Positions 7,980 to 16,113 of a DNA stretch of 21,632 nucleotides are shown in pieces (the first letter of the stretch is position 1; each line of letters starts with the position of its first letter). The stretch lies in contig JAEZYR010000088.1 in the NCBI GenBank assembly GCA_023442635.1, positions 1 through 21,632 on the forward strand. The letters run 5' to 3'. The stretch comes from Bacillota bacterium (lineage in GTDB: Bacteria; Bacillota; Clostridia; Saccharofermentanales; Fastidiosipilaceae). A program made the position numbers and the translations under genes. The notes under the pieces were generated by a model that did not search any database, had not been told where the DNA came from, and was given only the letters and a program-made list of their open reading frames with translations.

Positions 7980-9494
7980 AAAGTCTTTGATGCGCCGCGT
8001 TCTGGATGGATGACGCATCTTGCGCAAGGCCTTGGCTTCGATCTGACGTATGCGCTCGCGGGTGACTTGAAATTCTCGTCCCACTTCCTCAAGTGTGCGC
8101 GTACGGCCATCATCTAGGCCAAAGCGCAAGCGGAGGACCTTTTCTTCGCGAGGGCTCAGCTCGGCTAGGATATCGGCTAGGAGCTCTTGCAGGACGTGGT
8201 CGCTGGCTTGTTCCGAAGGGGAAGGACTCAACTCGTCAGGAATAAAATCGCCGAGCAGGCTGTCTTCTTCTTCGCCCACGGGTTGATCAATGGAGATGGT
8301 TTTCTGTGAGATGCGCATGATTTCTCTCACGCGCTCAGGCGTCAGCTCCATCGCCTTGGCCAGCTCCTCGATTTCGGGGTCGCGGTCGAGCTCTTGCAGC
8401 AGCTGGCGTTGGGTGCGGATGAGCTTATTGATCGTTTCGACCATGTGGACGGGTATGCGGATGGTCCTCGATTGGTCGGCAATGGCGCGCGTAATGGCCT
8501 GGCGGATCCACCAGGTGGCGTAGGTGCTGAACTTGAAGCCCTTGCGGTAGTCGAATTTTTCGACCGCCTTCAACAGGCCTAGATTGCCCTCTTGGATGAG
8601 GTCTAGAAGCGATAAACCGCGCCCCATGTATTTTTTTGCGTTGGACACGACCAAGCGCAAGTTAGCTTCGATGAGATGGGTTCTGGCCTCCTCGTCGCCT
8701 TCTTCGGCAGCCTGGGCCAAGCTGCGCTCCTCGTCTGCGGTCAAGAGATCGACGCGGCCGATTTCCTTGAAATAAAGGCGGACGGGATCGTCGGGGTTGA
8801 GGAGCTCGTCTTGGGCAGAGGTTGAAGCTGACTCAGCGTTCTGCTCTTCATCTAATAGGCCAGCGAGGGGATCCTGCGAGGCTTTGGGCTTGCGTCCCCT
8901 TCGTGAAGGCTTTGGCGCTTTGGAAGCATCGCTAGCTGGGGCGGCAGGGCTTTTTTCGTTTGCTGAGGATCCGCGTTTTTCGTTTTTGCTTGCTTCGGGA
9001 GAGCTGTCATGATCGTCTGCGCCTAGATTCTCCCCCTCCTGATCAGGTGTGACCTGGATCTTGGCCTTTTCGAGGGCGTCTAAAACCTGTTCGGTTTCCG
9101 CAAGACTCAGTTCGGCCTTGGCGCTTTGAGACATGACCGTACTGTAGGGCAACTGTTGGGAAATGGCCTGTTCTTGGAGGTCGGCAAGCAGTTTTTGGAC
9201 GACCTTTGCCCCTGCCTTGCCACGGCGTCTAGGGCTTGAAGGCACTTGCGCTTGCTCGCTGGCTGCAATCTCATCGGGGGCAGGTTTTGGGCGAGTGGCT
9301 GCTGCCTTGGGGCGGCTTTTGGCTTTGGATGGACTCTGGCTGCTCTTGGCTTTGGATGAGGCTTGGCGGCTTTTGGCCTTGGCTAAACCTTGGCTGCTCT
9401 TGCTTTTGCTGCTCTTGCTTGGGCTAGATGGGGTGCTGAGATCGGTCGTGGCTGTATCCTGCTGCTCGGAGCTGGCCTTGCGTGCTGGGGTCAA
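7971..9494 (-). CDS. rpoD: Primary RNA polymerase sigma factor (sigma-70/RpoD) with a repetitive N-terminal extension
   Basis: This is the main sigma factor that directs RNA polymerase to housekeeping promoters. In its 507 residues, a region 1.1-like segment lies at about 97-149, region 1.2 starts at DDPVRLYFKEIGRV (235-248), region 2 is LRLVVSNAKKYMGRG to TYATWWIRQAITRAI (about 279-338), region 3 follows, and region 4 is LSPREEKVLRLRFGL to the helix-turn-helix VTRERIRQIEAKALRKMRHP (446-496). The first 96 residues are Ser/Lys/Ala-rich with a nine-residue repeat, and a second disordered linker spans about 150-230. Typical Bacillota RpoD is shorter by more than 100 residues. The start is TTG (9492-9494) with AAAGGAG (9501-9507) six bases upstream; other starts are out of frame. 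It is not next to dnaG, the common arrangement, and is divergent from the surface-protein gene. Confidence 0.97.
   Translation of the reverse strand: MTPARKASSEQQDTATTDLSTPSSPSKSSKSKSSQGLAKAKSRQASSKAKSSQSPSKAKSRPKAAATRPKPAPDEIAASEQAQVPSSPRRRGKAGAKVVQKLLADLQEQAISQQLPYSTVMSQSAKAELSLAETEQVLDALEKAKIQVTPDQEGENLGADDHDSSPEASKNEKRGSSANEKSPAAPASDASKAPKPSRRGRKPKASQDPLAGLLDEEQNAESASTSAQDELLNPDDPVRLYFKEIGRVDLLTADEERSLAQAAEEGDEEARTHLIEANLRLVVSNAKKYMGRGLSLLDLIQEGNLGLLKAVEKFDYRKGFKFSTYATWWIRQAITRAIADQSRTIRIPVHMVETINKLIRTQRQLLQELDRDPEIEELAKAMELTPERVREIMRISQKTISIDQPVGEEEDSLLGDFIPDELSPSPSEQASDHVLQELLADILAELSPREEKVLRLRFGLDDGRTRTLEEVGREFQVTRERIRQIEAKALRKMRHPSRTRRIKDFLE
9300..9392. repeat. 27-bp repeat inside the rpoD N-terminal region
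   Basis: Near-identical 27-base units (9312-9338, 9339-9365, 9366-9392) encode KAKSRQASS, KAKSSQSPS and similar nine-residue blocks between about residues 36 and 65 of RpoD. The period is a multiple of three, so copy number could vary without breaking the gene. Confidence 0.75.
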
Positions 9495-10006
9495 AACACA
9501 CTCCTTTCGTTGCTAAGAGGACGTATGACATTTTATTGTTTTATTCTACTAGATATTTCTGGAATGCTTGGTGATTTTTGCCTGTTTTGCGTTGTTTAGG
9601 CGAAATTGAAAGCTGAACTTAGGAGATATGGGGCGTAAAAATAGGGCGATAGATCGGTTTTGGGGAGGAGGCTCTACTTTTGCTGTCCAACTGCGACAGC
9701 CGAAGTGCTCGCGCTAGACAGGGTGCTAAGCACTTAGCGTGTCAGATTCTAGATTCTAGCGAAGAGTCAGGCTAGATTAGCGCCCCAGCATGCGCTTATA
9801 GCCAACCACACATAGGTAGCCAGCTATGCCCATACAGGTAGCCTGGGCATTGTGTCCAAAATTTCTTTTTCAGGCATAGACTCTCTTAGAGCTTGCGTTA
9901 GAAAAATGAAAATCGGTATCTCTAAGGGAAGCCACAGGCTCACGGTCATCATATAATCTACTTTTGGACATACAACGTTAATAGGATAAAACGATCAAAA
10001 GGAGGC
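9495..10006. promoter_or_regulatory. 512-base divergent intergenic region rich in inverted repeats
   Basis: No credible gene is seen here. It must hold the promoters of rpoD (minus) and the surface protein (plus). Perfect inverted repeats: GCTGTC/GACAGC (9682-9687, 9695-9700); GCTAAG/CTTAGC (9725-9730, 9733-9738) with GACA/TGTC outside it; ATGCCCA/TGGGCAT (9826-9832, 9844-9850); CTTAGAG/CTCTAAG (9885-9891, 9920-9926); and TGTCCAAAA/TTTTGGACA (9853-9861, 9962-9970). AGATTCT is tandemly repeated at 9744-9757. AT-rich TAGAAT and TAAAAT hexamers lie 30-55 bases upstream of the rpoD start. The middle could encode a structured RNA, but no known family was recognised. Confidence 0.5.
9952..9957 (+). 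promoter_or_regulatory. Candidate -10 element of the surface-protein gene
   Basis: A perfect TATAAT lies 55 bases before the ATG at 10013. No good -35 hexamer is present at the right distance, so an activator or another feature may be needed. One arm of a 9-bp inverted repeat (9962-9970) sits at the expected transcription start. Confidence 0.4.
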
Positions 10007-10012
10007 GTGGGC

Positions 10013-13000
10013 ATGCGGAAAATAAGCAAAAAGAACTACCATCGCGCTTTGGCGATAGCTCTGGCAGGAACGGTTGGAGCTGGTCAAGGCCTGAGCGCTC
10101 TGCCACGAAATGTCAAGGCGGCAGCCGCCGAAAATAGCACGGCAGGAGCTCCAGCTTCTGGTCTGCGCGAAGAAGCTTCGAGCAGCGCGATTTTGAGCCC
10201 TGACGATCCCAAGCAAGATCCGCTTTACCTCAGCAGCCTCAAGCCAACTTATCAGCGAGTAGGTTGGGCACAACTCAAAACGAATACCGCCCTCGATGGC
10301 AGCCCCATTAAGCTCAATTTGGACGGCAAGCGCCAGACCTTCGCCTCGGGTTTGACCGCTCATGCTTCCGCCCTCCTCAAATACGATATTTCGAGTATCA
10401 GCTCTGAACGCAATCTTTTCGTCACTTATATTGGTATTGATCCTCGCCAACCTGGAGAAGTTATTTTTCGCTTCTACATAGACGAACAAAAGGTTTACGA
10501 CAGCGGACGCATCAACCGCGACAAGACACAGCGCGTCATGCTGCCTCTCCATGGCGGTCGTGAGCTCAAGATTGAAATTGATGAAGCTGGCAACAAGGGC
10601 AACGACCACTCGCTCCTGGCTGACGCAAAATTCGTGCAGGTGGGGGAGTTGCCGCAAGTTCCCGACGTCAAAAAGGAACAAGAAGATTTCTACAAAGAAC
10701 ACGCCTTTTTCGAAAGCCAAAGCCCTGAGGCTCTGAAGGCGCTCTACAAACTGCGCTTCAATCGGGCTGTGGCGGCTGATATTTTCGGCATTTTGGTGCT
10801 ACACCCCGAATACAGGACGGTTTATCAGTGGCTACTCAAAGACAGCCAGGCTCTAGAAATGCTGGCCAAGACAGGCGGTCCAGCAGGTAGCTATGCACGC
10901 TTCTTTGAAGTGCTCAATGAAATCTACCAGAAAGACCGCAGCATCCGCAGCAATCTTTTTAACAAGCGCTTGGCGTTGGCGACGGCATTAGAATTTTCTC
11001 GCACCGTCACCTTCTGGGCTAACCGCAATGCTGTAGCCGAACCTTTGCGGCGCTATGAGCTCTATCGGGATCTCTCACGCACGCCTGGCGAGATGGTCGG
11101 CAAAATGTTCGAGTATGACATCGAGGAGCTGAGGGCGGTTGTGAGCGCTGAAGTCAGCAATGATGACCTCGTTTGGATCCGCGAAAAAATCAAGAAAGAA
11201 AAGCCTGAATTTTTGGCCAGCCCCGAAAAACTGTCGGACATCACCTATCAGTACATGAAGTATCGCCTCTTCAACAAGCACGGCGACTCGGTACAAGGGC
11301 CAGATTATTATGGCGAGGATCCGCGCCTGGATCGTATTGTGGAGTACGGCGGTGTTTGTGGCGCGATATCCAAGTTTGATGTTGTGGTTCTGCGTGCTTT
11401 CGGCGTGCCAGCTAACGTCATCGGCCAGCCTGGCCACGCGGCTGTCACCTTCCTGGGCACAGGCAAGGTGTGGAAGACCTATAACGCCATTACAGGTTGG
11501 GAGCGCTCTCAGGGCGGTGTCTACAGCTTCTTCGCTAGTGCTTACAACAACAAGACCAGCTACCGCTACAAGGACAGCGGCTATACCACAACCTACAATC
11601 AGCTAGCCCAAGCCGCCAAACGCCAAAAGGGCGCCTACGAAAAGGCGAATACCCTTTATGTGCTAGCTATGCAGAGTCCCGATGCGGCGAGACGGCGCGA
11701 ATATCTGGAGGCGGCTATTCAGGCGAATAAGCTTTTCCTGCCAGCTCATGACGCCTTGATCATGGATCAGCTCTCGCTCAAGCTCGAGGCGCGCGACGAG
11801 GCCTTGCTCACCTACTATGTCAAACGTGCGATGGAGGATATGAAAGGCTATCCCAAGCCCCTCATGGACATCGCCTATGCCGTCAAAAGCGCGATTACCA
11901 GTCGTCCGCTCCAAGTCGCTTTCTATGCTGCTTTGAGTCAAGTTGCGCAAGCTTCCGAAACCCAAGACCCAGTCGATGGCTACATGGCTCGCTCAGTGGT
12001 TCGCTCAAAAGAGTTCCAAGAATTGCTCGCTGGCGGCCAGCACATGTTGGGCAGCTTTAGCTTTGATGGCGTGCATGCCGAGCGCCTCTGGGGGGCTAGA
12101 ACGGATAGCGAGTATTCTCTGGATGGCGGCGAATCCTGGCAGCCCGTTCAGCAGGACAACCCCTTGCTCTCGCCAAGTGAGATTCAGCAAATCACGGCCA
12201 AAAATGGCATCTGGCTGCGCATCAAAGGCAGAACAACAGTCACAGGAGCAGCAGGGCTCAAAGAGGCTATACACCTGCCCATTATTCAGCCTGTACCCCC
12301 TAAGCTGGACGTCTTTAGCCGCGAAAAATTCATCACGGGTCTGGACGATAGCATGGAGTGGTCAGTGGATGGCGGCCAGCATTGGTATCGCTACCGTGAT
12401 GTCAAACCCTACCTGGACGGTTCGGACAGCATCCAAGTGCGACATTTGCGCTCGGGAAACAAGCTCGAAAGTACGGCTAAAACCTTTACGTTCCGCAGCA
12501 AAGATGCCCTCAAGGACATCATGCACTTGAACACGACCCCAGTCGAGGTTAGCAGCACCGAAACCGACCACAAAAAGGAATACGCCAACAACGGCGATTA
12601 CAGCAATTTCTGGCTCAGCCAACTCAATGGCGGCGATACAGAGCCGAAGATCGTCTTTGCCTTTGACCAGGCCTATACGCTGACAGGCTTGCGCTATGTA
12701 CCTCGCCAAGATGGCAAAAAGCTAGGCAACATCATCAAGGCCAAGCTTGAGATATCCGACGACAAAGAGCATTGGACGCCAGTTGCGGAACTGAACTTTA
12801 AGTACAAGAACAACCGCGAGGTGCAAAATTGGACGGCCACGGCCGAGCAGCGGAAAAAAGGCCGCTACGTCCGCGTTACCGCTATTGAAGGCGGCAAAGA
12901 CCAGGTGGACAATTTTGCGCTCGTGATGAACATGGCTGACATCCTGTTCCAGACGACGCAGGACGAGGCCGCCAAGGGTCTCAGAGAGCGTGAAACCCGC

Positions 13001-16000
13001 TCATCAAGCGAGAATGTCAGTGAGCTGAAAAAGGGCATACAGCAGGCGGATCAGCTGGTTACGGGTGTGAGCCAAACCCTGCCTGAAGTAGAGAAGAAGC
13101 TCGAGGCGGCCAAGACGGCGGCAACGTCAGCTGAGACGGGCTATCAAGAGAAGTTGCAGCAGATCGAAAAGGACTTTGAGGAAGCGAAGAAGCTGCTCGC
13201 CCAGTACGAAGAAGCCAAGAAACAGCGAGAGACGATTGCGGTCGAAGAAAGCAAACGCTCTGAATTGCAAAAGGCCTATGTCGATAGCGTCAAGGAGTCC
13301 GAGAACCTAGCCAGAGCCTTGCGGCTTGTGGAATCCAAGCTTAATGCTTTGGACGAAAAAGAGTCTGAGGAGGCCAAGAACAGCGCCGCAGAACTCGCGA
13401 AATTGCAGGCTGCTGATCAAGAACAGGCCCGTGCCTACCGCGAGGCTCAAACAGCCATCCTCGCCAAAGCCCAGGAGCTGGCCCAGGCTATGTCAGGGCA
13501 AGAGGCAGCCGAAAAACTCAAGACACTACAGAGCCTTAGCCAGGAAGAACTGGACGCTCTGGCCACTGCCCAACTCCAGCTCAAGGGCTTGCCCAGCGGC
13601 GCCCAAGCCCAGCTGACGACTGAAGCTGAGGCTCTACAGCAGGTGATGGAGGCCAAAAAACAGCAGGATGAGCTGCAGCGAGCCGAAAGCTTTAGGCAGC
13701 GCTATGGCAAGCTGATCCACGCAGAGCCAAGCGATCTCAACCAGAAGAACTACAAGAGCTACAAGGCGCTTTACGATAGCGCTCGCCAAGAGTGGTTCAG
13801 CATGCCCGCATCCACTCGTGAGTTATTGGCCGATGAAGCCTGGCACATCTTCTATCCCACGATGCAAGCAGACGGCCCTCATGATCCCCTCGGCGAGACC
13901 CTCTTTGTGCCATTCGAGAACCATGAGGCCAATCAGGCCTTGCGCCGCAAATATATGGAAGTGAAGGCCTACTGGCAGCAAATTCCACACGATACGGATG
14001 CGCAGCAAGCCCTTCGCGACAGCCTCAAGGACACACTGAAGGCCGCGGCCGAAGTGGCTAAAAACAAAGAACTAAAAGCCGCCGACTACTATCGCAGCCT
14101 CCAGACCATCGAGGTGGCGTACAACGATGTGAAACAAGCGCTCTTCAAGGAGCAAGACCACATTGAGCGCGTCAACCGCTACCGCCAGCGCTATGCAAGC
14201 CTACTCAAGATGGATATGGCCACCGTGGGCGCGAGTGACACGGCGCTTTTGGCTGCTGCCCTCAAGGTCTATGACCGCTTGCCCGATAGCACCCGCGAAA
14301 GTTTGGGACCCGAGCAGCAGACCTTGCAGAGCTTACTGGCAGCCAGCCGTCTGCCTAGCGAAAAACGTGAGGAGTCTTTGGATTTCTGGAAGGCCAAGCT
14401 AGCCGCTGTGTTGGCGCAAGAACCCAGATCCAAAGAAGAAGTACCCGAGGCTTTCTATCCAGCAATAGGCACACTTTATCGTACGGCGAAGAACCCAGTA
14501 GCCGATGACGCCGAGGCCTACAAAAAGCTCATCAGCAAGGTGGAGGCTGACTTGTGGGTGCTCAAGCAAAAGGCCAGCGATTTTACGCGTGAGGAGCTTA
14601 GCTTTAAGGAAAAGCATGCGGCGGTTTTGGCAGCTACAACGGAAAGCCTGGAGCTAGGGCAGAAAGAAGCGCTCGAGAAGGCGCAAGAAGCCCTGAAAGA
14701 TATCGAGACGCGCTACAGCGTGGATCTGGATTCCACAGACTTCCACCTCCAGCAGCTGGCGAAGCGCATGACGGAACTAGAGCAAGAGGAGCAAGCGCGC
14801 CAAGAAGAGGCGGCTCGCGAAGCTGAAGAAGCGGCGAAAAAGAAGGCCGAAGAGGAAGCTGAAGCCGCCAAGAAGGCAGCCGAGGAAGCGGCCGCCAAGA
14901 AGGCTGAAGAGGAAGCTGAAGCCGCCAAGAAAGCCGCTGAAGAGGAGGACGCCTCCAAAAAGGCTGATGGGGAGAACGCCTCCCAAAGAGAGGCGGAGAA
15001 GAACCCAGAGAGCGAAAAAGGTGAAGAGGGCGAACAGCCAGAAAACCCAGGGGCGGACGTTGACGAGTCAGTTGAGCATGACCAGTCACCTGCTAAGGAA
15101 AAAGAAGATGCCGATGTGTCGGCTGAAGCGGGTGAAGGGAGCAAGCCTCAAGAAAATGAGGAGAAACCAGCCCTGGATGAAAGACCTGCGAAGGAAGAAA
15201 AGCCTGTTGTGGATCCAGAAAAACCCTCAACAGAGAACAGCCAAGCTCCTGATTTGACCGAAGGCGACCAGGCGAAAGAGAAAGAAGACATTTCGCAGCC
15301 TGTCACGCCTGAGGAAAAAGAGAAGGAGGACCAAGGCGCCGAGCAGAACCCAGCTCAAGAAAACGAAGGCGAAAAAACAGGGACAGATAGCGAGGAAGGA
15401 CCAGGCAGCGATAGCACGCCAGCTGAAGACCACAAGGAAGCCGACCAGGATGCTACGCTCCCGAACCTGGATTCAGAAGAGGCAGAAAAGCCAGCCCAGG
15501 ACGAAGAGGCCGTCCAGAAGGCCAAGGAAGCGGAGGCAGCGCGCCTAGCCGAAGAGCAGGAGAAAGCACGCCAGGCAGCAGAAGCCGCTCAGAAAGCCAA
15601 AGAGGCCGCTCAACTCGCTAAGTCAGATGAAAAGGAGCTGGAGGATCTGCCAAGCGAAAAGCAAGCAGCGCCTAGAGCACTCGCGCTTTCACCCGTGCCT
15701 ACATTCAGCATCGAAGTGCCAGCGCCAAGCGAGCCGCAAGCATCAGCTGCTTATGTACCTGAGCATTTACAGTTAGCTGCTGCCCCTCAAGAAGCTGCGA
15801 AGACAGAGGAGGCCGTTAAATCCGAAAAAACATCGGAAGCGACAACTTCGATTGCGACAGCAGAGTCAAGTCAAACGCCAGCCGAGATGCCAGAAATCGG
15901 TTCAAGCGAGCAGCAGAAGCGCTCACCATGGCCTTATGTTGTGGGGGCACTGGCTGGCCTAGCTGGCCTAGTCGGCTTAGGCGCTTACTTTGGCCTGAAG

Positions 16001-16015
16001 AAAAAACACAGATAG
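10013..16015 (+). CDS. Very large multidomain cell-surface protein (NPCBM, transglutaminase-like, discoidin-like, helical repeats, C-terminal anchor)
   Basis: The 2000-residue product has a signal peptide (1 to about 38), an NPCBM-like sugar-binding domain (about 69-210), and a helical segment leading to a transglutaminase-like core with Cys449 (GGVCGA), His475 (QPGHAAV) and Asn491 (KTYNAITGW). A TPR-like stretch follows (about 540-600), then two short beta modules with YSLDGGESW and WSVDGGQHW, and a discoidin (F5/8 type C)-like domain (about 846-977). A coiled coil (about 990-1225) and three related helical modules (about 1225-1284, 1382-1447, 1530-1590) precede a Glu/Ala/Lys then Glu/Pro-rich tail and an anchor helix (1974-1995) ending KKKHR. 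MPEIG (1959-1963) stands where an LPXTG motif would be. The ATG at 10013 is preferred over GTG 10007 because AAAAGGAGG (9997-10005) is better spaced. Domain calls are by eye; attachment to host or wall glycans is inferred. Confidence 0.85.
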   Translation: MRKISKKNYHRALAIALAGTVGAGQGLSALPRNVKAAAAENSTAGAPASGLREEASSSAILSPDDPKQDPLYLSSLKPTYQRVGWAQLKTNTALDGSPIKLNLDGKRQTFASGLTAHASALLKYDISSISSERNLFVTYIGIDPRQPGEVIFRFYIDEQKVYDSGRINRDKTQRVMLPLHGGRELKIEIDEAGNKGNDHSLLADAKFVQVGELPQVPDVKKEQEDFYKEHAFFESQSPEALKALYKLRFNRAVAADIFGILVLHPEYRTVYQWLLKDSQALEMLAKTGGPAGSYARFFEVLNEIYQKDRSIRSNLFNKRLALATALEFSRTVTFWANRNAVAEPLRRYELYRDLSRTPGEMVGKMFEYDIEELRAVVSAEVSNDDLVWIREKIKKEKPEFLASPEKLSDITYQYMKYRLFNKHGDSVQGPDYYGEDPRLDRIVEYGGVCGAISKFDVVVLRAFGVPANVIGQPGHAAVTFLGTGKVWKTYNAITGWERSQGGVYSFFASAYNNKTSYRYKDSGYTTTYNQLAQAAKRQKGAYEKANTLYVLAMQSPDAARRREYLEAAIQANKLFLPAHDALIMDQLSLKLEARDEALLTYYVKRAMEDMKGYPKPLMDIAYAVKSAITSRPLQVAFYAALSQVAQASETQDPVDGYMARSVVRSKEFQELLAGGQHMLGSFSFDGVHAERLWGARTDSEYSLDGGESWQPVQQDNPLLSPSEIQQITAKNGIWLRIKGRTTVTGAAGLKEAIHLPIIQPVPPKLDVFSREKFITGLDDSMEWSVDGGQHWYRYRDVKPYLDGSDSIQVRHLRSGNKLESTAKTFTFRSKDALKDIMHLNTTPVEVSSTETDHKKEYANNGDYSNFWLSQLNGGDTEPKIVFAFDQAYTLTGLRYVPRQDGKKLGNIIKAKLEISDDKEHWTPVAELNFKYKNNREVQNWTATAEQRKKGRYVRVTAIEGGKDQVDNFALVMNMADILFQTTQDEAAKGLRERETRSSSENVSELKKGIQQADQLVTGVSQTLPEVEKKLEAAKTAATSAETGYQEKLQQIEKDFEEAKKLLAQYEEAKKQRETIAVEESKRSELQKAYVDSVKESENLARALRLVESKLNALDEKESEEAKNSAAELAKLQAADQEQARAYREAQTAILAKAQELAQAMSGQEAAEKLKTLQSLSQEELDALATAQLQLKGLPSGAQAQLTTEAEALQQVMEAKKQQDELQRAESFRQRYGKLIHAEPSDLNQKNYKSYKALYDSARQEWFSMPASTRELLADEAWHIFYPTMQADGPHDPLGETLFVPFENHEANQALRRKYMEVKAYWQQIPHDTDAQQALRDSLKDTLKAAAEVAKNKELKAADYYRSLQTIEVAYNDVKQALFKEQDHIERVNRYRQRYASLLKMDMATVGASDTALLAAALKVYDRLPDSTRESLGPEQQTLQSLLAASRLPSEKREESLDFWKAKLAAVLAQEPRSKEEVPEAFYPAIGTLYRTAKNPVADDAEAYKKLISKVEADLWVLKQKASDFTREELSFKEKHAAVLAATTESLELGQKEALEKAQEALKDIETRYSVDLDSTDFHLQQLAKRMTELEQEEQARQEEAAREAEEAAKKKAEEEAEAAKKAAEEAAAKKAEEEAEAAKKAAEEEDASKKADGENASQREAEKNPESEKGEEGEQPENPGADVDESVEHDQSPAKEKEDADVSAEAGEGSKPQENEEKPALDERPAKEEKPVVDPEKPSTENSQAPDLTEGDQAKEKEDISQPVTPEEKEKEDQGAEQNPAQENEGEKTGTDSEEGPGSDSTPAEDHKEADQDATLPNLDSEEAEKPAQDEEAVQKAKEAEAARLAEEQEKARQAAEAAQKAKEAAQLAKSDEKELEDLPSEKQAAPRALALSPVPTFSIEVPAPSEPQASAAYVPEHLQLAAAPQEAAKTEEAVKSEKTSEATTSIATAESSQTPAEMPEIGSSEQQKRSPWPYVVGALAGLAGLVGLGAYFGLKKKHR
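14840..14953 (+). repeat. 57-bp tandem repeat in the surface-protein gene
   Basis: Two 57-base units (14840-14896 and 14897-14953) encode the 19-residue blocks starting KKAEEEAEAAKKAAEE (residues 1610-1628 and 1629-1647). They sit at the boundary between the helical region and the acidic Pro/Glu-rich tail. The period is a multiple of three. Confidence 0.8.
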
Positions 16016-16037
16016 CTCAGCGTGTACTTAGATAAAG

Positions 16038-16077
16038 AAAAGGATTCGCTTCAGACAGAAGCGAATCCTTTTTTCTT
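16038..16077. terminator. Strong bidirectional intrinsic terminator
   Basis: A perfect 15-bp stem (AAAAGGATTCGCTTC at 16038-16052, GAAGCGAATCCTTTT at 16058-16072) with a five-base loop is flanked by A-rich sequence on the left and a T-run on the right. It ends the surface-protein transcript and, on the other strand, trpS. Confidence 0.93.
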
Positions 16078-16113
16078 GCTGAGAGAAAAGTTTTTCAGGC
16101 TTACTCAGCCCAT

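Noticed and set aside
9640..9860. Possible 6S RNA
   Set aside because: Short hairpins are present, but no single long stem with a central bubble could be drawn, so no call was made; kept only as a test in the findings.
14634..15144. Ser/Ala- and Leu-rich minus-strand frames
   Set aside because: They are antisense to the Glu/Ala/Lys repeat of the surface protein; their composition is a by-product of that repeat.
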